From Pseudomonas sp. 102515 (GTDB taxonomy: Bacteria > Pseudomonadota > Gammaproteobacteria > Pseudomonadales > Pseudomonadaceae), in the NCBI RefSeq assembly GCF_031085165.1, contig NZ_JAVHTY010000004.1, positions 186,001 to 250,000 of the forward strand: DNA of 64,000 nucleotides. The letters are read 5' to 3'. Made by a program: the position numbers and the translations under genes. A model generated the notes under the pieces. The model searched no databases and was not told the DNA's origin. It saw nothing but the letters and a program-made list of their open reading frames with translations. Positions 1-10,187 of this stretch are shown here, in pieces. Positions within the stretch are counted from its first letter, which is position 1. Each line of letters starts with the position of its first letter.

Positions 1-1
1 C

Positions 2-1255
2 GGCACCCTGAGAGGCGGTGGCCGGGCGGTGTTCGCCCTGGACATCACCGATCCCAGTGATCCCAAGGTACTCTGGGAGCGCAGTGCCAGCGATCCGGAT
101 TTCAGCGAGTTGGGCCTGACCTACAGCAAACCCGTGTTCGCCCGGTTGCATACCGGCGATTGGGCAGTGCTGCTGGCCAATGGCTACAACGGCGCCAATG
201 ACAAGGCGGTGCTCTATGTCTTGGACGTCAAGACCGGCAAGCGCGTCGCCGCGCTCACGCCGGAGCCCAACGACGGCGTGACCACCCCCAACGGCCTGGC
301 CACGCCGACTCCGCTGGATGTCGATGGCGATCTCATCACCGACTACGTCTATGCCGGCGACCTGCACGGCAATCTCTGGCGTTTCGACCTGATCGGCAGC
401 AGCCTAAAGGCCACTGCTGGCGTCAGTGACTTCCGGGTCGGCTTTGGCGGGGCGCCGCTCTATCGGGCGCGCGCCTCTCGCTATAGCGGCGGCGGTGCCG
501 ATCAGCCCCAGGCCATCATGGCGGAACCCCGACTGCTCCGGCATCCTTCGGGGATCGGTGTTCTGCTGGTGTTCGGCACCGGTAAATACCTGGAAACCAG
601 TGATGCCACGGCCGTTTCCGGTAAGGCCATGAGTCTCTATGGCATCTGGGACCGGCAGACGGCAGGTACCCTGGTGACCAGTACACCTAGGCTGACCGTC
701 GCGAATCTCCAGCAACAGACGCTGGGTGGAGATACGGCGATCACCTATGCCAGCGCGACCAATGCCTCGGTCAACACTACCGCCAATACGGTGAGCACCA
801 ATGCCGTGGATTGGTACGACGAGAACACGGGCACTGGCAAATACGGTTGGTATCTGAATCTGCCATCAACGGGTGAAATGATCATCACCCATCCTGACTA
901 CCAGGCAGATACGCTCTTGGCGGCATCCCTGGTGCCCAATGACGATCCTTGCGATTCGGGCGCTGTCACCTATCTTTATGCCTTGGATCCCTATACCGGC
1001 GGCGGAACCGATCATCTGCAACTGGGCACGACGATCAACTATTCCCGTCTGAAATTGGCCGGCCTGTTTCCCGGACTTTCCGCCTTTTCTTACAGCGATG
1101 GTCTCATCACCGTTGGCGGAACCACCATCACGACGGAAAATGGCGGGAGCGACTCAGCGACTACCAATCAGGGGCAGAACGAAGGGGTCAAACTCCGGCC
1201 TGCCTCGGTTCGTCAGACCTGGCGCACCTTCTCCAACCAGAATCCCGACCCCTGA
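2..1255 (+). CDS. pilY1: PilY1 C-terminal part, type IV pilus tip/biogenesis protein (5' truncated by window)
   Basis: This is the C-terminal beta-propeller part of a PilY1/PilC-type protein, which sits at the type IV pilus tip and controls extension, retraction and surface sensing. The frame is open to the window edge: codons before the first possible GTG start (29) already read [18 protein letters not shown], a typical PilY1 propeller strand, so the gene starts outside. An Asp-rich loop (DVDGD, around nt 316-330) followed by DYVYAGD matches the calcium-binding loop that regulates retraction in P. aeruginosa PilY1. The protein ends soon after a Cys-containing PCDSG segment. A pilin gene follows 7 bases later, as in minor-pilin operons (fimU-pilVWX-pilY1-pilE). 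The family call is firm; the ligand and adhesion role cannot be read from this fragment. Confidence 0.9.
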   Translation, partial: GTLRGGGRAVFALDITDPSDPKVLWERSASDPDFSELGLTYSKPVFARLHTGDWAVLLANGYNGANDKAVLYVLDVKTGKRVAALTPEPNDGVTTPNGLATPTPLDVDGDLITDYVYAGDLHGNLWRFDLIGSSLKATAGVSDFRVGFGGAPLYRARASRYSGGGADQPQAIMAEPRLLRHPSGIGVLLVFGTGKYLETSDATAVSGKAMSLYGIWDRQTAGTLVTSTPRLTVANLQQQTLGGDTAITYASATNASVNTTANTVSTNAVDWYDENTGTGKYGWYLNLPSTGEMIITHPDYQADTLLAASLVPNDDPCDSGAVTYLYALDPYTGGGTDHLQLGTTINYSRLKLAGLFPGLSAFSYSDGLITVGGTTITTENGGSDSATTNQGQNEGVKLRPASVRQTWRTFSNQNPDP

Positions 1256-1262
1256 GGTAACG

Positions 1263-1715
1263 ATGCGAGCACGAGGCTTCACCCTGATCGAGCTGATGGT
1301 CGTCGTGGCGATCGTCGGCATCCTGGCGGCCATCGCCTATCCGAGTTATCAGAACTACGTACTGCGCTCCAATCGCAGCGAGGGGCAGGCCCTGCTCAAC
1401 GAAGCGGCGGCGCGGATGGAGCGTTTCTATGCACAGAACAATACCTATCCGACCAGCGTGGCCAATCTGAACATCGTCAACAACAGGACGCCAGCGGGCA
1501 GCCAGACGGTGATCTCGACCAGCGGCTACTACCAGTTGAGCATCGCCACCTATGCCGCCAACAGTGCGGACTACACCAGCAACGGTCCCTATCTGCTGAC
1601 CGCTACCCGCAGTGGTACCCAGACTCGCGACACGGTGTGTGGCGATCTCACCCTCAACGCCCAGGGCGTGAAAGGGGTCAAGGGTTCCGGCAGCGCCACC
1701 GACTGCTGGCGCTAA
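1263..1715 (+). CDS. pilE: Type IV minor pilin PilE
   Basis: A 150-residue type IV pilin-like protein, likely the minor pilin PilE that primes pilus assembly with PilVWX/FimU and PilY1. It has a short basic leader ending in Gly, then the class III signal [22 protein letters not shown]. Prepilin peptidase would cut before Phe6 and methylate it, and Glu5 of the mature protein is present. Two Cys near the C-terminus (VCGDL and TDCWR) would close the usual D-region disulphide loop. The ATG at 1263 is chosen because the leader begins there and a GAGG overlaps the pilY1 stop, suggesting translational coupling. A longer frame upstream is only overlap with pilY1. It ends tail-to-tail with the next gene, overlapping it by 4 bases. 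Confidence 0.92.
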   Translation: MRARGFTLIELMVVVAIVGILAAIAYPSYQNYVLRSNRSEGQALLNEAAARMERFYAQNNTYPTSVANLNIVNNRTPAGSQTVISTSGYYQLSIATYAANSADYTSNGPYLLTATRSGTQTRDTVCGDLTLNAQGVKGVKGSGSATDCWR

Positions 1716-2551
1716 TCCTCCCGCCCCTGCACTAGGCCGGCATCCCTGTCCTGTTCCACGCGATAGCCGCCGAAGCCCAGGGTCACCCGCTGGGTGGCTT
1801 CGGCCTTGCCGGCGTCGCGGGCTTCGTGTTCGACCACCAGGCGATTGAGGCGGTTGAGCAGCTGCATGGATTCGTCGTAGGCGGTGCGATAGAGACTCAG
1901 GGTCGAGTCCTGGGTCAGGTTGTGGCCGTAGACCACGTGAAAGGTGAAGTCCGGCGCGGCGCGGTCCTGCAGGTAGAGGCGCTCGAAGCCGGCCAGCAGG
2001 TCGCCGGTGAAATGGGCCAGCAGCCGCCCTGCGCCTTCCTGGCTCTCGGTGCCGCGCAGCAGCGAGCGGGGAGTGAGCACCACCCGGTCTTCCTCGTCGA
2101 GGCGGGCGTAACCCTTGCGCAGCCATTCATCCAGCACGGTGCGGGCGCGGACATCGCTGCCGACGCTGGCGACCAGGGCGTCGAAGCTCTGTTCGCCGCC
2201 GCGGCGCTGGGTGCGGGGCAGGGGACGCAGATTGCCCTCGGCATCGAGCAGGTCCAGCCGTGAGGTCCAGGCGCTGAGCACCTGCCATTCCAGGCTGGGT
2301 GTGCAGGGCGTGCGTTCCGGGCTGGCCTCGCGCAGGGCGCGGACCTCGCGACGGGGCAGGCCGGTCAGCACCGAGATGCGACTGTCGGAATTGGGCTTGT
2401 CGCGCAGCGGCTCGAAATCCTGGGCGACCTCGAAGTAGGTCTGGCGCAGCAGGCGATCGAAGGTCTGGTAGGTGACGCCGGAGGCGATGGCGATACGCAC
2501 CAGCCGGCCGATCAGGCTACGCAGAAGCAAGGGAACCTTGGTGGAAAGCAT
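1712..2551 (-). CDS. DUF6502-type hypothetical protein
   Basis: A 279-residue soluble protein that I recognise as resembling the DUF6502 family of pseudomonads; no biochemical role is known to me. The N-terminal part (about residues 8-40, [25 protein letters not shown]) looks like a helical, DNA-binding-like domain. A middle segment (about 55-75, [19 protein letters not shown]) resembles a winged-helix recognition region, so a regulatory role is possible but is inference. No signal peptide or membrane segment is visible. The start is the first ATG; the ribosome-binding site before it is weak. It is convergent with pilE, sharing 4 bases at the stops. Confidence 0.75.
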   Translation of the reverse strand: MLSTKVPLLLRSLIGRLVRIAIASGVTYQTFDRLLRQTYFEVAQDFEPLRDKPNSDSRISVLTGLPRREVRALREASPERTPCTPSLEWQVLSAWTSRLDLLDAEGNLRPLPRTQRRGGEQSFDALVASVGSDVRARTVLDEWLRKGYARLDEEDRVVLTPRSLLRGTESQEGAGRLLAHFTGDLLAGFERLYLQDRAAPDFTFHVVYGHNLTQDSTLSLYRTAYDESMQLLNRLNRLVVEHEARDAGKAEATQRVTLGFGGYRVEQDRDAGLVQGRED

Positions 2552-2672
2552 GGGGGACTCGATGCGGCAGACGCCCGCCCATCTTCGCGGGGCCTCGGGC
2601 CCCCGTCAAACCAGCCGGTCACAAAGTGTCGCGGACGCCGCTCAGGCTGTCGTCCGCGGGGCAGGGCGTTAC

Positions 2673-2816
2673 CTAGCCAGGGGTGCCCGATTCGGTCTCG
2701 CCGGCCACGTCCGGGTCGTCCGGAAACTCTTCCGGCTCCATGTCCGCATAGGGCAGCTCTTCGGGCGGCGGGGTATTGCTGGGATTGTCGTAGGTCTTCT
2801 GCTCAGCGTCGCTCAT
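2673..2816 (-). CDS. Small acidic proline-rich hypothetical protein (47 aa)
   Basis: A short gene of 47 codons starting MSDAEQKTYDNPSNTPPP and ending in a run rich in Glu, Asp and Pro (MEPEEFPDDPDVAGE). A clear AGGAG lies just upstream of the ATG at 2816, which supports translation and decides the start inside a longer open frame. The protein is strongly acidic and probably disordered; similar small acidic proteins occur in pseudomonads without known function. It is divergent from the catalase-like gene, sharing a 177-base upstream region. Confidence is moderate because of its length. Confidence 0.55.
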   Translation of the reverse strand: MSDAEQKTYDNPSNTPPPEELPYADMEPEEFPDDPDVAGETESGTPG

Positions 2817-2993
2817 GGCGGGCTCCTGGGTGGGTGGTAGAGATATCGAACCCCTCTGGGCGGGGCCGTTCCCGAGCGCCTGTCGAGAGCGACCTTGTGT
2901 CGGCCGAGTGGCCAGTGGCCGAACGTCGTTAGCGCGATAGCGGTCCATTGGGTGACCGTCTCGCCCGCTTGACGGCGCCCGAGGAGTCCCGTG

Positions 2994-4097
2994 ATGACCA
3001 CGCCCAACGCTGTCCACCCGCTGCCGTTCCAGCCCACCTTCGAACAGGTGCCGGATGACGAAGCCGAAACCGTTCGCGAGATGGTCGCGGCCATGAGAGA
3101 CATCACCGAGACCACCTATGCCAATGGTGGCCATGCCATTCGCAGCGTGCACGCCAAGAGTCATGGCCTGCTCACCGGCCAGGTGACGGTGCTGGATGGT
3201 CTGCCGCCGGCTTATGCCCAGGGCGCCTTCGCCACGCCGGGCAGTTATGCCGCGGTGCTGAGATTCTCGACCAATCCCGGCGACATCCTGGCCGACAGCG
3301 TCTCCACCCCTCGTGGCCTGGCGCTCAAGCTGATCGATGTGACGGGCGAGCGCCTGCCCGGCAGCGAAGGTCAGGTGACCCAGGATTTCGTCATGCAGAA
3401 CGCCCCGGCCTTTACCGCGCCGGATCCCAAGACCTTTCTCAAGACGTTGAAGCTACTGGCCAAGACCACCGACCGTGGCGAGGGCCTGAAGAAGGTGGCC
3501 TCGGCGGTGCTGCGCGGCACCGAGAAGGTGGTGGAAGCCTTCGGCGGCGAGAGTCCGACGCTCAAGAGTCTCGGCGGCCATCCGGAAACCCATCCGCTCG
3601 GCGAAACCTTCTACACCATGGTGCCCTTTCTCTACGGCCCTTATTTCGCCAAGCTCAGCGTCGCGCCGGTGGCCCCCGAGCTGACCGCCCTGACCGACGC
3701 CCCGGTGGAGGTCAATGGCAAGCCCGACGGCCTGCGCGAGGCGGTCAATGCCCATTTCGCCCAACATGGCGGTGTCTGGGAGATCCGCGTGCAGCTGGGT
3801 GTGGACATCGAGCAGACGCCCATCGAAGACGCCTCGGTGGTCTGGCCGGAAGACCTGACCCCCTATGTCACGGTGGCGCGCCTGGAGGTCCGGCCGCAAC
3901 CGGCCTGGAACGCGACACGCTCGCGCGAGGTGGACGACGGCATGGTGTTCAGCCCCTGGCATGGCCTGGCCGCGCACCGCCCGCTGGGCGGCATCATGAG
4001 GTCGCGGCAACCGGCCTACGAGATGTCTTCGCACTTTCGCAGCGAGCGCAACGGCTGCCCGTTGCACCATCCGCGCGGACCGGTGGAGCTGTCGTAA
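2994..4097 (+). CDS. Catalase-family (haem-dependent) protein
   Basis: A 367-residue member of the catalase superfamily, of the short y4iL/SrpA-like type and not a full catalase (about 480-750 aa). The fold is recognisable from HAIRSVHAKSHGLLTG (distal His region, about 47-62), the haem-pocket segment YAAVLRFSTNPGD (about 84-96), PRGLALKLIDV and the QDFVMQNAPAF strand (about 127-137) equivalent to the catalase core FPxRD/NPPxF region. The proximal-side motif RxxxYxxTQxHR is not clearly present, so true catalase turnover is uncertain and peroxidase or peroxygenase activity is possible. ATG 2994 is preferred over the adjacent GTG 2991 because GAGGAG at 2981-2986 is better spaced. It is convergent with a glutathione transferase, 4 bases apart. 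Confidence 0.8.
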   Translation: MTTPNAVHPLPFQPTFEQVPDDEAETVREMVAAMRDITETTYANGGHAIRSVHAKSHGLLTGQVTVLDGLPPAYAQGAFATPGSYAAVLRFSTNPGDILADSVSTPRGLALKLIDVTGERLPGSEGQVTQDFVMQNAPAFTAPDPKTFLKTLKLLAKTTDRGEGLKKVASAVLRGTEKVVEAFGGESPTLKSLGGHPETHPLGETFYTMVPFLYGPYFAKLSVAPVAPELTALTDAPVEVNGKPDGLREAVNAHFAQHGGVWEIRVQLGVDIEQTPIEDASVVWPEDLTPYVTVARLEVRPQPAWNATRSREVDDGMVFSPWHGLAAHRPLGGIMRSRQPAYEMSSHFRSERNGCPLHHPRGPVELS

Positions 4098-4101
4098 AGG
4101 A

Positions 4102-4734
4102 TCAGTTGAGCGTGGCGAGTTCGGCGTCGTCGAGTTCACGGGCGCGTACCGCAGCCGGACGGCTTACCAGCCCGGCCACGTAGCGCTCGAAGTGCGGACG
4201 CTTCTCGAGGGTGCCGAAGGCCATGCCCCAGGCGAGATGGGAACCCACATAGACGTCGGCGGCGGTGAAGCGGTCGTCCACCAGGTATTCACCGGGGGCC
4301 AGGGCGGCGTCGAGGGTATCGAGCACCTCGGTGAGACTGCCATAGCCCACCGCGCTGCGCTGCCGTGGATCCTCGGGCAGGACCACGCCCAGGGCCTGGT
4401 TGGTAGCGGCGGCCTCCAGCGGACCGGCGGCAAAGAACAGCCAGCGGTAGTAGGCACCGCGCGCCGGATGGCTCAGCGGAGGCGCGAGCCCCGCGGCGGG
4501 AAAGGCGTCGGCGAGATAGGCGCAGATGGCCGCGGTCTCGGTCACCACGGCGGCGCCATGGCGCAGCGCCGGCACCTTGCCCATGGGGTTGATGGCGCGA
4601 TAGGCCGGGGATTTCATCGCCGGCCCGTAGTCGACCCGTTGTACTTCATAGGGCTGTCCGAGCTCCTCCAGCAGCCAGCGCACGATGCGTCCGCGCGACA
4701 TGGGATGGGTATAGAGCACGGGCCGGTCGAACAT
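4102..4734 (-). CDS. Glutathione S-transferase family protein
   Basis: A 210-residue cytosolic glutathione transferase. The N-terminal thioredoxin-like half starts PVLYTHPMSRGRIVRWLLEEL, with Ser as the likely glutathione-activating residue, followed by INPMGKVPAL with the conserved cis-Pro and VTETAAICAYLAD, the glutathione gamma-glutamyl site. The helical C-terminal half carries FTAADVYVGSHL, the usual N-capping Asp motif. The start at 4734 is chosen over the upstream ATG at 4770 because GGAAG precedes it and family alignment begins there. Likely role is detoxification of electrophiles; the substrate is unknown. It is divergent from dbpA, with a palindrome between them. Confidence 0.88.
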   Translation of the reverse strand: MFDRPVLYTHPMSRGRIVRWLLEELGQPYEVQRVDYGPAMKSPAYRAINPMGKVPALRHGAAVVTETAAICAYLADAFPAAGLAPPLSHPARGAYYRWLFFAAGPLEAAATNQALGVVLPEDPRQRSAVGYGSLTEVLDTLDAALAPGEYLVDDRFTAADVYVGSHLAWGMAFGTLEKRPHFERYVAGLVSRPAAVRARELDDAELATLN

Positions 4735-4825
4735 GGTGGAGCTTCCTTGAGTTGTCGTACCGCTTAGCATAGGTAGGCCCTCCTCCAGCGTCCATTCGCA
4801 GGAGAGCCGGTACCCTTCTGCTAGA

Positions 4826-4843
4826 CTGGTAAACCTTTACCAG
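4826..4843. promoter_or_regulatory. Perfect 8+8 bp inverted repeat upstream of dbpA
   Basis: CTGGTAAA-CC-TTTACCAG lies 18 bases before the dbpA start codon, overlapping a TAGACT that could serve as a -10 box (4822-4827). Both arms match perfectly. It could be an operator for a dimeric repressor or a small 5' UTR hairpin; there is no T-tract, so a terminator is unlikely. Confidence 0.45.
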
Positions 4844-4861
4844 CCGTTTCACAGGACTCCC

Positions 4862-6235
<1,374 letters not shown>

Positions 6236-6275
6236 GCGGGGCGGACACTCTCTGTCGCCACCTCGAGCTCCTGCC

Positions 6276-6310
6276 GTTGGGCTTCGACGGTGGAGCCGTC
6301 GCAACCCAAC
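6276..6310. terminator. Bidirectional hairpin between dbpA and the DUF2236 gene
   Basis: A 15-base stem with 13 of 15 pairs and a 5-base loop (TGGAG): outer arms GTTGGG/CCCAAC and inner arms CGACGG/CCGTCG. It lies exactly between two convergent genes. The GTTGGGCTTCG...CAACCCAACCT wording is the same family of palindromic repeat found at 16383-16473, 55630 and 62975-63063, so a repeat seems to have been recruited as a terminator. Confidence 0.6.
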
Positions 6311-6315
6311 CTATC

Positions 6316-7188
6316 TCAGCTCTCGATCACCATCCGCCGTCTGGCGCGATGGGAAGAGCCGTTGCGCACCGCCCAGCGCAGTACCGGGGCGGTGGCGCCG
6401 ATACCGGTGCGAATCAGCTGCCGTTGCAGCGGACCCTGGTGGAAACCCAGCTCCGCGCTGGCCCAGGCGGGTAGCAGGTCGATGCCGGCCTGCATCATCA
6501 GCGCCCCGAAGGGCTTGGCCAGGGCGCTGGGCGCGGGTGCCTGCAGCAGCACCCGGCAGACCTCGCGACTGCGGTCATCGCAAATCAGCTGGGCGCGGAT
6601 CGCCTGGTAGTAGGCGGCGATCTCCGCCCGTGAGCGGGGCACGTCCGTCGCGCCCAGGCGCTCGGCGACCAGGGCGATCTCGGCGTAGTAGCGATCCTGT
6701 TCCGCGCCCGGCAGCTGGGGATCGAAATAGCGCAGGTAGGCCGCGAGGAAGTGACTGACCTCGGCCACATGGACCCAGGTCAGCAGCGCCGGGTCTTCGG
6801 CGCTGTAGGGACGGCCATCGGCGGCCTGGCCCCGGATATGCCGGTGGATGGCCTTGACCCGGGCGATCAGTCGCTCGGCGTCGCCGCGGCTGCCAAAGGT
6901 GGTGGCGGCGATGAACTGGCCGGTACGCCGCAGGCGGCCGAGCATGTCTTCGCGAAACTTCGAATGGTCCCAGACCCCGGCCAGGGCCAGCGGGTGCAGG
7001 GTCTGCATGAGCAGGGCGGCGATGCCGCCGATCAGCATGCAGGTGAAGTCGCTGTGCACCCGCCAGGGGACGCTGCCAGGCCCGAACAGCCCGGGGTCGC
7101 CCGGCGGCTGCTCGTAGTCGACCTCGCCCAGGGCCAGCCCGGTGAGGCTCGTCACCTGCCGCTCGATATGCTTGCGGATCAACTCCAT
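6316..7188 (-). CDS. DUF2236 / MpaB-type oxygenase family protein
   Basis: A 290-residue protein of the DUF2236 family, which includes the rubber oxygenase Lcp and MpaB-type enzymes that bind haem b. Family marks seen are the N-terminal SVPWRVHSDFTCMLIGGIAALLMQTLHPLALAGVWDHS (about 40-77, with the His residues typical of haem ligation), the TTFGSRGDAERLIARVKAIH segment (about 95-114) and LTWVHVAEVSHFLAAYL (about 135-151). No signal peptide is seen, so it is probably cytoplasmic. Its start lies 3 bases after the nudK stop, so the two are almost certainly co-transcribed. Its substrate is unknown. Confidence 0.8.
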   Translation of the reverse strand: MELIRKHIERQVTSLTGLALGEVDYEQPPGDPGLFGPGSVPWRVHSDFTCMLIGGIAALLMQTLHPLALAGVWDHSKFREDMLGRLRRTGQFIAATTFGSRGDAERLIARVKAIHRHIRGQAADGRPYSAEDPALLTWVHVAEVSHFLAAYLRYFDPQLPGAEQDRYYAEIALVAERLGATDVPRSRAEIAAYYQAIRAQLICDDRSREVCRVLLQAPAPSALAKPFGALMMQAGIDLLPAWASAELGFHQGPLQRQLIRTGIGATAPVLRWAVRNGSSHRARRRMVIES

Positions 7189-7191
7189 GGG

Positions 7192-7779
7192 TTAGCGCGG
7201 CAGCAGGTAGAGGGCGGCGTACTGCAGCAGCATGATGGTCTTGCCGTCCAGCAGCCGTCCATCGCGGGCCATGGCCAGCGCCTCGTCGAAGGGCAGTTCC
7301 AGCAGCTCGATGTCCTCGCCTTCCTCGGGCAGTCCGCCGCCGTCGGCGATGCGCTGATCGGCCCGGTACTCACCGGCGAAGAAATGCAGCAACTCGGTCA
7401 CCGAGCCGGGACTCATGAAGGCGTCGAACAGGTGCTGGACGTTGTCCAGGCGGTAACCGGTCTCTTCCTCGACCTCGGCCTTGATGCGCGCTTCGGGAGC
7501 GGCCGCGTCGAGCAGGCCGGCAGGAGTCTCCACCAGCAGACCGTCGTCCAGGCCGTTGCCCAGGGTCGGCAGGCGGAACTGACGGATCAGCAGCACGGTG
7601 CGCCGCTCGCGGTCGTACAGCAGGATGGTGGCGCCGTTGCCGCGGTCGTAGGTCTCCCGGGTCTGGCGTTGCCAGCTGCCGTCGCGGCGCAGGTAGTCGA
7701 AGGTGGTCTTCTTCAGCAGGCCCCAGTCGGCGGAAAGGGTCTCGACCTGCTGGATGCGAATGCGGGAGGTGTCAGGCAT
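7192..7779 (-). CDS. nudK: GDP-mannose pyrophosphatase NudK-like Nudix hydrolase
   Basis: A 195-residue Nudix hydrolase resembling E. coli NudK, which cleaves GDP-mannose to GMP and mannose 1-phosphate. The Nudix box appears as GLLDAAAPEARIK then AEVEEETGY, one residue shorter than the consensus between G and REUXEE, the same shape as in NudK. It is preceded by the substrate-side strand LIRQFRLPTLGN and LVETPAG. The downstream GSVTELLHFF also fits NudK. Start ATG 7779 is chosen; an upstream GTG (7812) would add 11 residues with no homology. It leads an operon with the DUF2236 gene. Confidence 0.85.
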   Translation of the reverse strand: MPDTSRIRIQQVETLSADWGLLKKTTFDYLRRDGSWQRQTRETYDRGNGATILLYDRERRTVLLIRQFRLPTLGNGLDDGLLVETPAGLLDAAAPEARIKAEVEEETGYRLDNVQHLFDAFMSPGSVTELLHFFAGEYRADQRIADGGGLPEEGEDIELLELPFDEALAMARDGRLLDGKTIMLLQYAALYLLPR

Positions 7780-7893
7780 GGGGGCTCGTCTGGGCAGGAG
7801 GCGTCGGACCACGGTAGCAGAAGCGCTGCCTTTTTAAGGCACGCGCCGCGACCCCGGGTTCCACCCCGCCGTGAGGACGGCCGGCCCCGACGT

Positions 7894-8541
7894 TCAGAAC
7901 CAGCGGTCGTTCTTCTTGCGACCCCGCGTCATAGACGGCAGGATCAGGCCGGCCAGCAGGCCGGCGCCGGCGATGCTGCCGCCATAGACCATGTACTGCA
8001 TCAGCGCCTGCTTGTTCTCGTTGCCGAGCTTGGCCTGGGTGCTGCGCAATTCGGACTGGGCCTGGGTGAGCTGGGCGTCGAGGTCCTTGCGGCGGCTCTC
8101 CAGTTCGTCGATCTGCTTCTTGCGCGAATCCAGGGTCTCCTGCATGCCCTGGACGCGATTCTTCCAGCTGTCGTCGATGGTCTTGAGCTGGCCGCTCAAC
8201 TCGGCCACCTGCTGTTCCAGCTGCGGCAGGCGTTCGGCCTGGCCGGGCTTGGCCTGCAGGTCGGCATTGGGAATCCAGACGGTGCTGCCGCCTTCGCCGC
8301 GCACCTGGCTGTAGTCGCCCTGGGTGCTGATCAGCTCGACCTTCTGCCCGGACTTGAGGGTGCCGACGATGCGATAGCCATCGGTGGGTCCACTGCGGAC
8401 ATAGGTGGTCAGGCTGTCGCTGACCCAGCGGGCAGTGCCTTCCTGGGCGACGGCGGTGCCGGCCAGGGAAGCGAGGGAGGCGGCCAGGCAGAGGCCGAGA
8501 TGCGGTAGGCGGGACAGCAGGCGAGATGGGGACATGGGCAT
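7894..8541 (-). CDS. TIGR04211-type SH3 domain protein with signal peptide and C-terminal TM
   Basis: About 215 residues: an N-terminal export signal (LGLCLAASLASLAGTAVAQE), a bacterial SH3 domain (about 37-95, WVSDSLTTYVRSGPTDGYRIVGTLKSG...), a long coiled coil (about 103-180, heptads with Leu and many Glu/Lys/Gln) and a single hydrophobic helix near the end (GGSIAGAGLLAGLILP) followed by a basic tail. This is the architecture of the TIGR04211/YgiM family, an envelope-anchored periplasmic protein of unclear function. Three in-frame ATGs (8559, 8541, 8535) could serve as start; 8541 is a compromise and no strong ribosome-binding site decides it. Confidence 0.8.
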   Translation of the reverse strand: MPMSPSRLLSRLPHLGLCLAASLASLAGTAVAQEGTARWVSDSLTTYVRSGPTDGYRIVGTLKSGQKVELISTQGDYSQVRGEGGSTVWIPNADLQAKPGQAERLPQLEQQVAELSGQLKTIDDSWKNRVQGMQETLDSRKKQIDELESRRKDLDAQLTQAQSELRSTQAKLGNENKQALMQYMVYGGSIAGAGLLAGLILPSMTRGRKKNDRWF

Positions 8542-8777
8542 GATCGGGTCTGTATGCATGAGCTGAAAAGATGAAGGCCGTGGTGAACAGGCCGGATTAT
8601 TGTGGGGCAGTACCCTAGCAAGCTGCCGCGCTCTATCCGCCAACCCGTAGCGCCCGCTGTTCGAGACGGTGAAGCAGTTCAAGCTTTGGCGGCGGAAAGC
8701 GACGGCCAGTGTCATCTTGCCGCCATGTGGCGGCAGAAGAAAGTTGCAAGGTCAGTCAGGATCTTGCGGGCCGCGCT

Positions 8778-8990
8778 TCAGAGGCGGTGCAACAGATCCA
8801 GACTCAGGGCCGCGAGCGCGCCCAGGCCGGCGCAGCCGAAGGCCAGCGCCTTGCCCCACCAGCGTTTCCAGGCGATCGCCCCGGCCACCATGCCTACTCC
8901 GCAGAGCAAGAGGCCGGACTTGAGATAGAAGTCGGACCAGACGAGCAGCTGATCGATGAAGTCGAAGAGGTCTTGGAATTCCTGCGGCAT
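8778..8990 (-). CDS. Small membrane protein (70 aa)
   Basis: Seventy residues with two hydrophobic helices (about 24-40, GLLLCGVGMVAGAIAW, and about 46-66, GKALAFGCAGLGALAALSLDLL) separated by a basic KRWWGK turn, so probably a two-span inner-membrane protein. A strong AGGAGG precedes the ATG. It lies 22 bases downstream of the cdh stop on the same strand and is probably its operon partner. I do not recognise a family. Confidence 0.6.
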   Translation of the reverse strand: MPQEFQDLFDFIDQLLVWSDFYLKSGLLLCGVGMVAGAIAWKRWWGKALAFGCAGLGALAALSLDLLHRL

Positions 8991-9012
8991 GGGGCCTCCT
9001 GGCGCGCTGGCG

Positions 9013-9849
9013 CTATTGAGTCGCCGGGGCCCCGGTCGTTCCCTGGCAGTCCGCCGCCAGCAGCCGCTCCGCCGAACCCTGGTCGCCCGGCTGGCTGCCT
9101 GCGCGGCCGGCCAGCAGCAGGAACTGGCGGCTGGCGTCCCGGCTCGGCAGCGCCACCACCGCCAGTGACAGGCGTGGGTCCGGCAGCGGGTAGGGCGGCT
9201 GGCTGGCCAGGGCCTGGAAGAAATCCGCGGCCAGCAGCTGGGCTTCGCTCAGCCGCCGCGCCTGATAACCACTGCCCGCCAGCGCCCTTGGCAGCGCGCG
9301 CCAGTGTTCGTCCAGCTCGGGCACCTGCGTCCCGAGTTGCTCGCGCACCTCGGGCCGCAGGCAGGCCAGGTGCACATGCAGCTGATCCTGGCTGCGCCCG
9401 CTGGGGGCGTTGAGGGCCAGGGCGATCCGCTCGTCCGCCACCGGCGCCTGGCCCCAGGCGCTCAGGTACCAGCGCTGGCGCCAGGCCAGGCCGAACCAGT
9501 TGGGTTGGCCGGGCCGCCACAGGGCCGGACTTTCCAGCCCGCGCAGGGGCCGCAGCGGTACCAGGATGAAATGCTGTCGCTCACCCGGCGCGCGCAGCAC
9601 GGCGAAGCCGGGATCCGGCACCACCTGGCGACAGGGGGTCGCCAGACCGGTGAGCCGGGCATTGGGCACGCACAGCCCGGCCGTGACCTGGCGCAGCAGG
9701 TCGCGGTTGGCACAGCCCGTCAGCGCCACGCCCAGCATCAGCAGCCACAGCAGGCGCCGCCACGACGAGCGGACGCCGGTCGGATGCGAACAACTGCGCG
9801 CGCGGCGCTTCCAATGGCTATCAGAGAAACGCAGTGGGAGATCAGCCAT
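9013..9849 (-). CDS. cdh: CDP-diacylglycerol diphosphatase (Cdh-like lipoprotein)
   Basis: About 278 residues resembling CDP-diacylglycerol pyrophosphatase, a HIT-like enzyme that hydrolyses CDP-diacylglycerol to CMP and phosphatidate. The characteristic motif QDQLHVHLACLRPEV (His-x-His) lies near residue 160, with ADERIALALNAPSGRSQDQLH leading into it. The N-terminus is basic, then has a hydrophobic stretch and a lipobox-like LTGC (LLWLLMLGVALTGCANRD), suggesting a lipid anchor facing the periplasm. The start is uncertain: ATG 9849 gives a long n-region of about 30 residues, but no closer ATG or GTG exists. That start codon overlaps the start of the divergent TraR-like gene. Confidence 0.75.
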   Translation of the reverse strand: MADLPLRFSDSHWKRRARSCSHPTGVRSSWRRLLWLLMLGVALTGCANRDLLRQVTAGLCVPNARLTGLATPCRQVVPDPGFAVLRAPGERQHFILVPLRPLRGLESPALWRPGQPNWFGLAWRQRWYLSAWGQAPVADERIALALNAPSGRSQDQLHVHLACLRPEVREQLGTQVPELDEHWRALPRALAGSGYQARRLSEAQLLAADFFQALASQPPYPLPDPRLSLAVVALPSRDASRQFLLLAGRAGSQPGDQGSAERLLAADCQGTTGAPATQ

Positions 9850-10114
9850 GGCCAATGGTTGGGCCGGAGACGGCGCGGTTCAGGAACAGATCGACAGCAC
9901 GGTGGACGATGCGGTGCAGCGCGCCCGCAGCCGTCTGCATCGGGGCGCGAGCCTTACCCATTGTGAGGAGTGCGGCGACGCCATTCCCGAGGCGCGCCGC
10001 CAGGCGGTCCCAGGTGTGCATTTGTGCATCCGCTGCCAGTCCGAGCAGGACGCCGAGGACCAGCGCGCCGGCGGCTACAACCGGCGGGCGAGCAAGGACA
10101 GTCAGTTGCGCTAG
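9848..10114 (+). CDS. TraR/DksA-type zinc finger protein (YbiI-like)
   Basis: An 88-residue protein with a four-cysteine DksA/TraR zinc finger, HCEECGDAIPEARRQAVPGVHLCIRCQ (about 38-64): CxxC, 17 residues, then CxxC. It is preceded by a short helix beginning VQEQIDSTVDDAVQRAR. It lacks the long coiled coil with the DxxDxA tip of true DksA, so it resembles YbiI and the phage TraR-like short forms, which may still touch the RNA polymerase secondary channel. GGGAG at 9836-9840 is well placed for ATG 9848. The gene start overlaps the divergent cdh start by 2 bases. Confidence 0.88.
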   Translation: MANGWAGDGAVQEQIDSTVDDAVQRARSRLHRGASLTHCEECGDAIPEARRQAVPGVHLCIRCQSEQDAEDQRAGGYNRRASKDSQLR

Positions 10115-10187
10115 GACCGGGGCGGCCTGCGAGCACCTGAAGGCCGGACGTTTCGCCAGCGCCCTCTGAGGCAGCCGCTGCTCGGCG

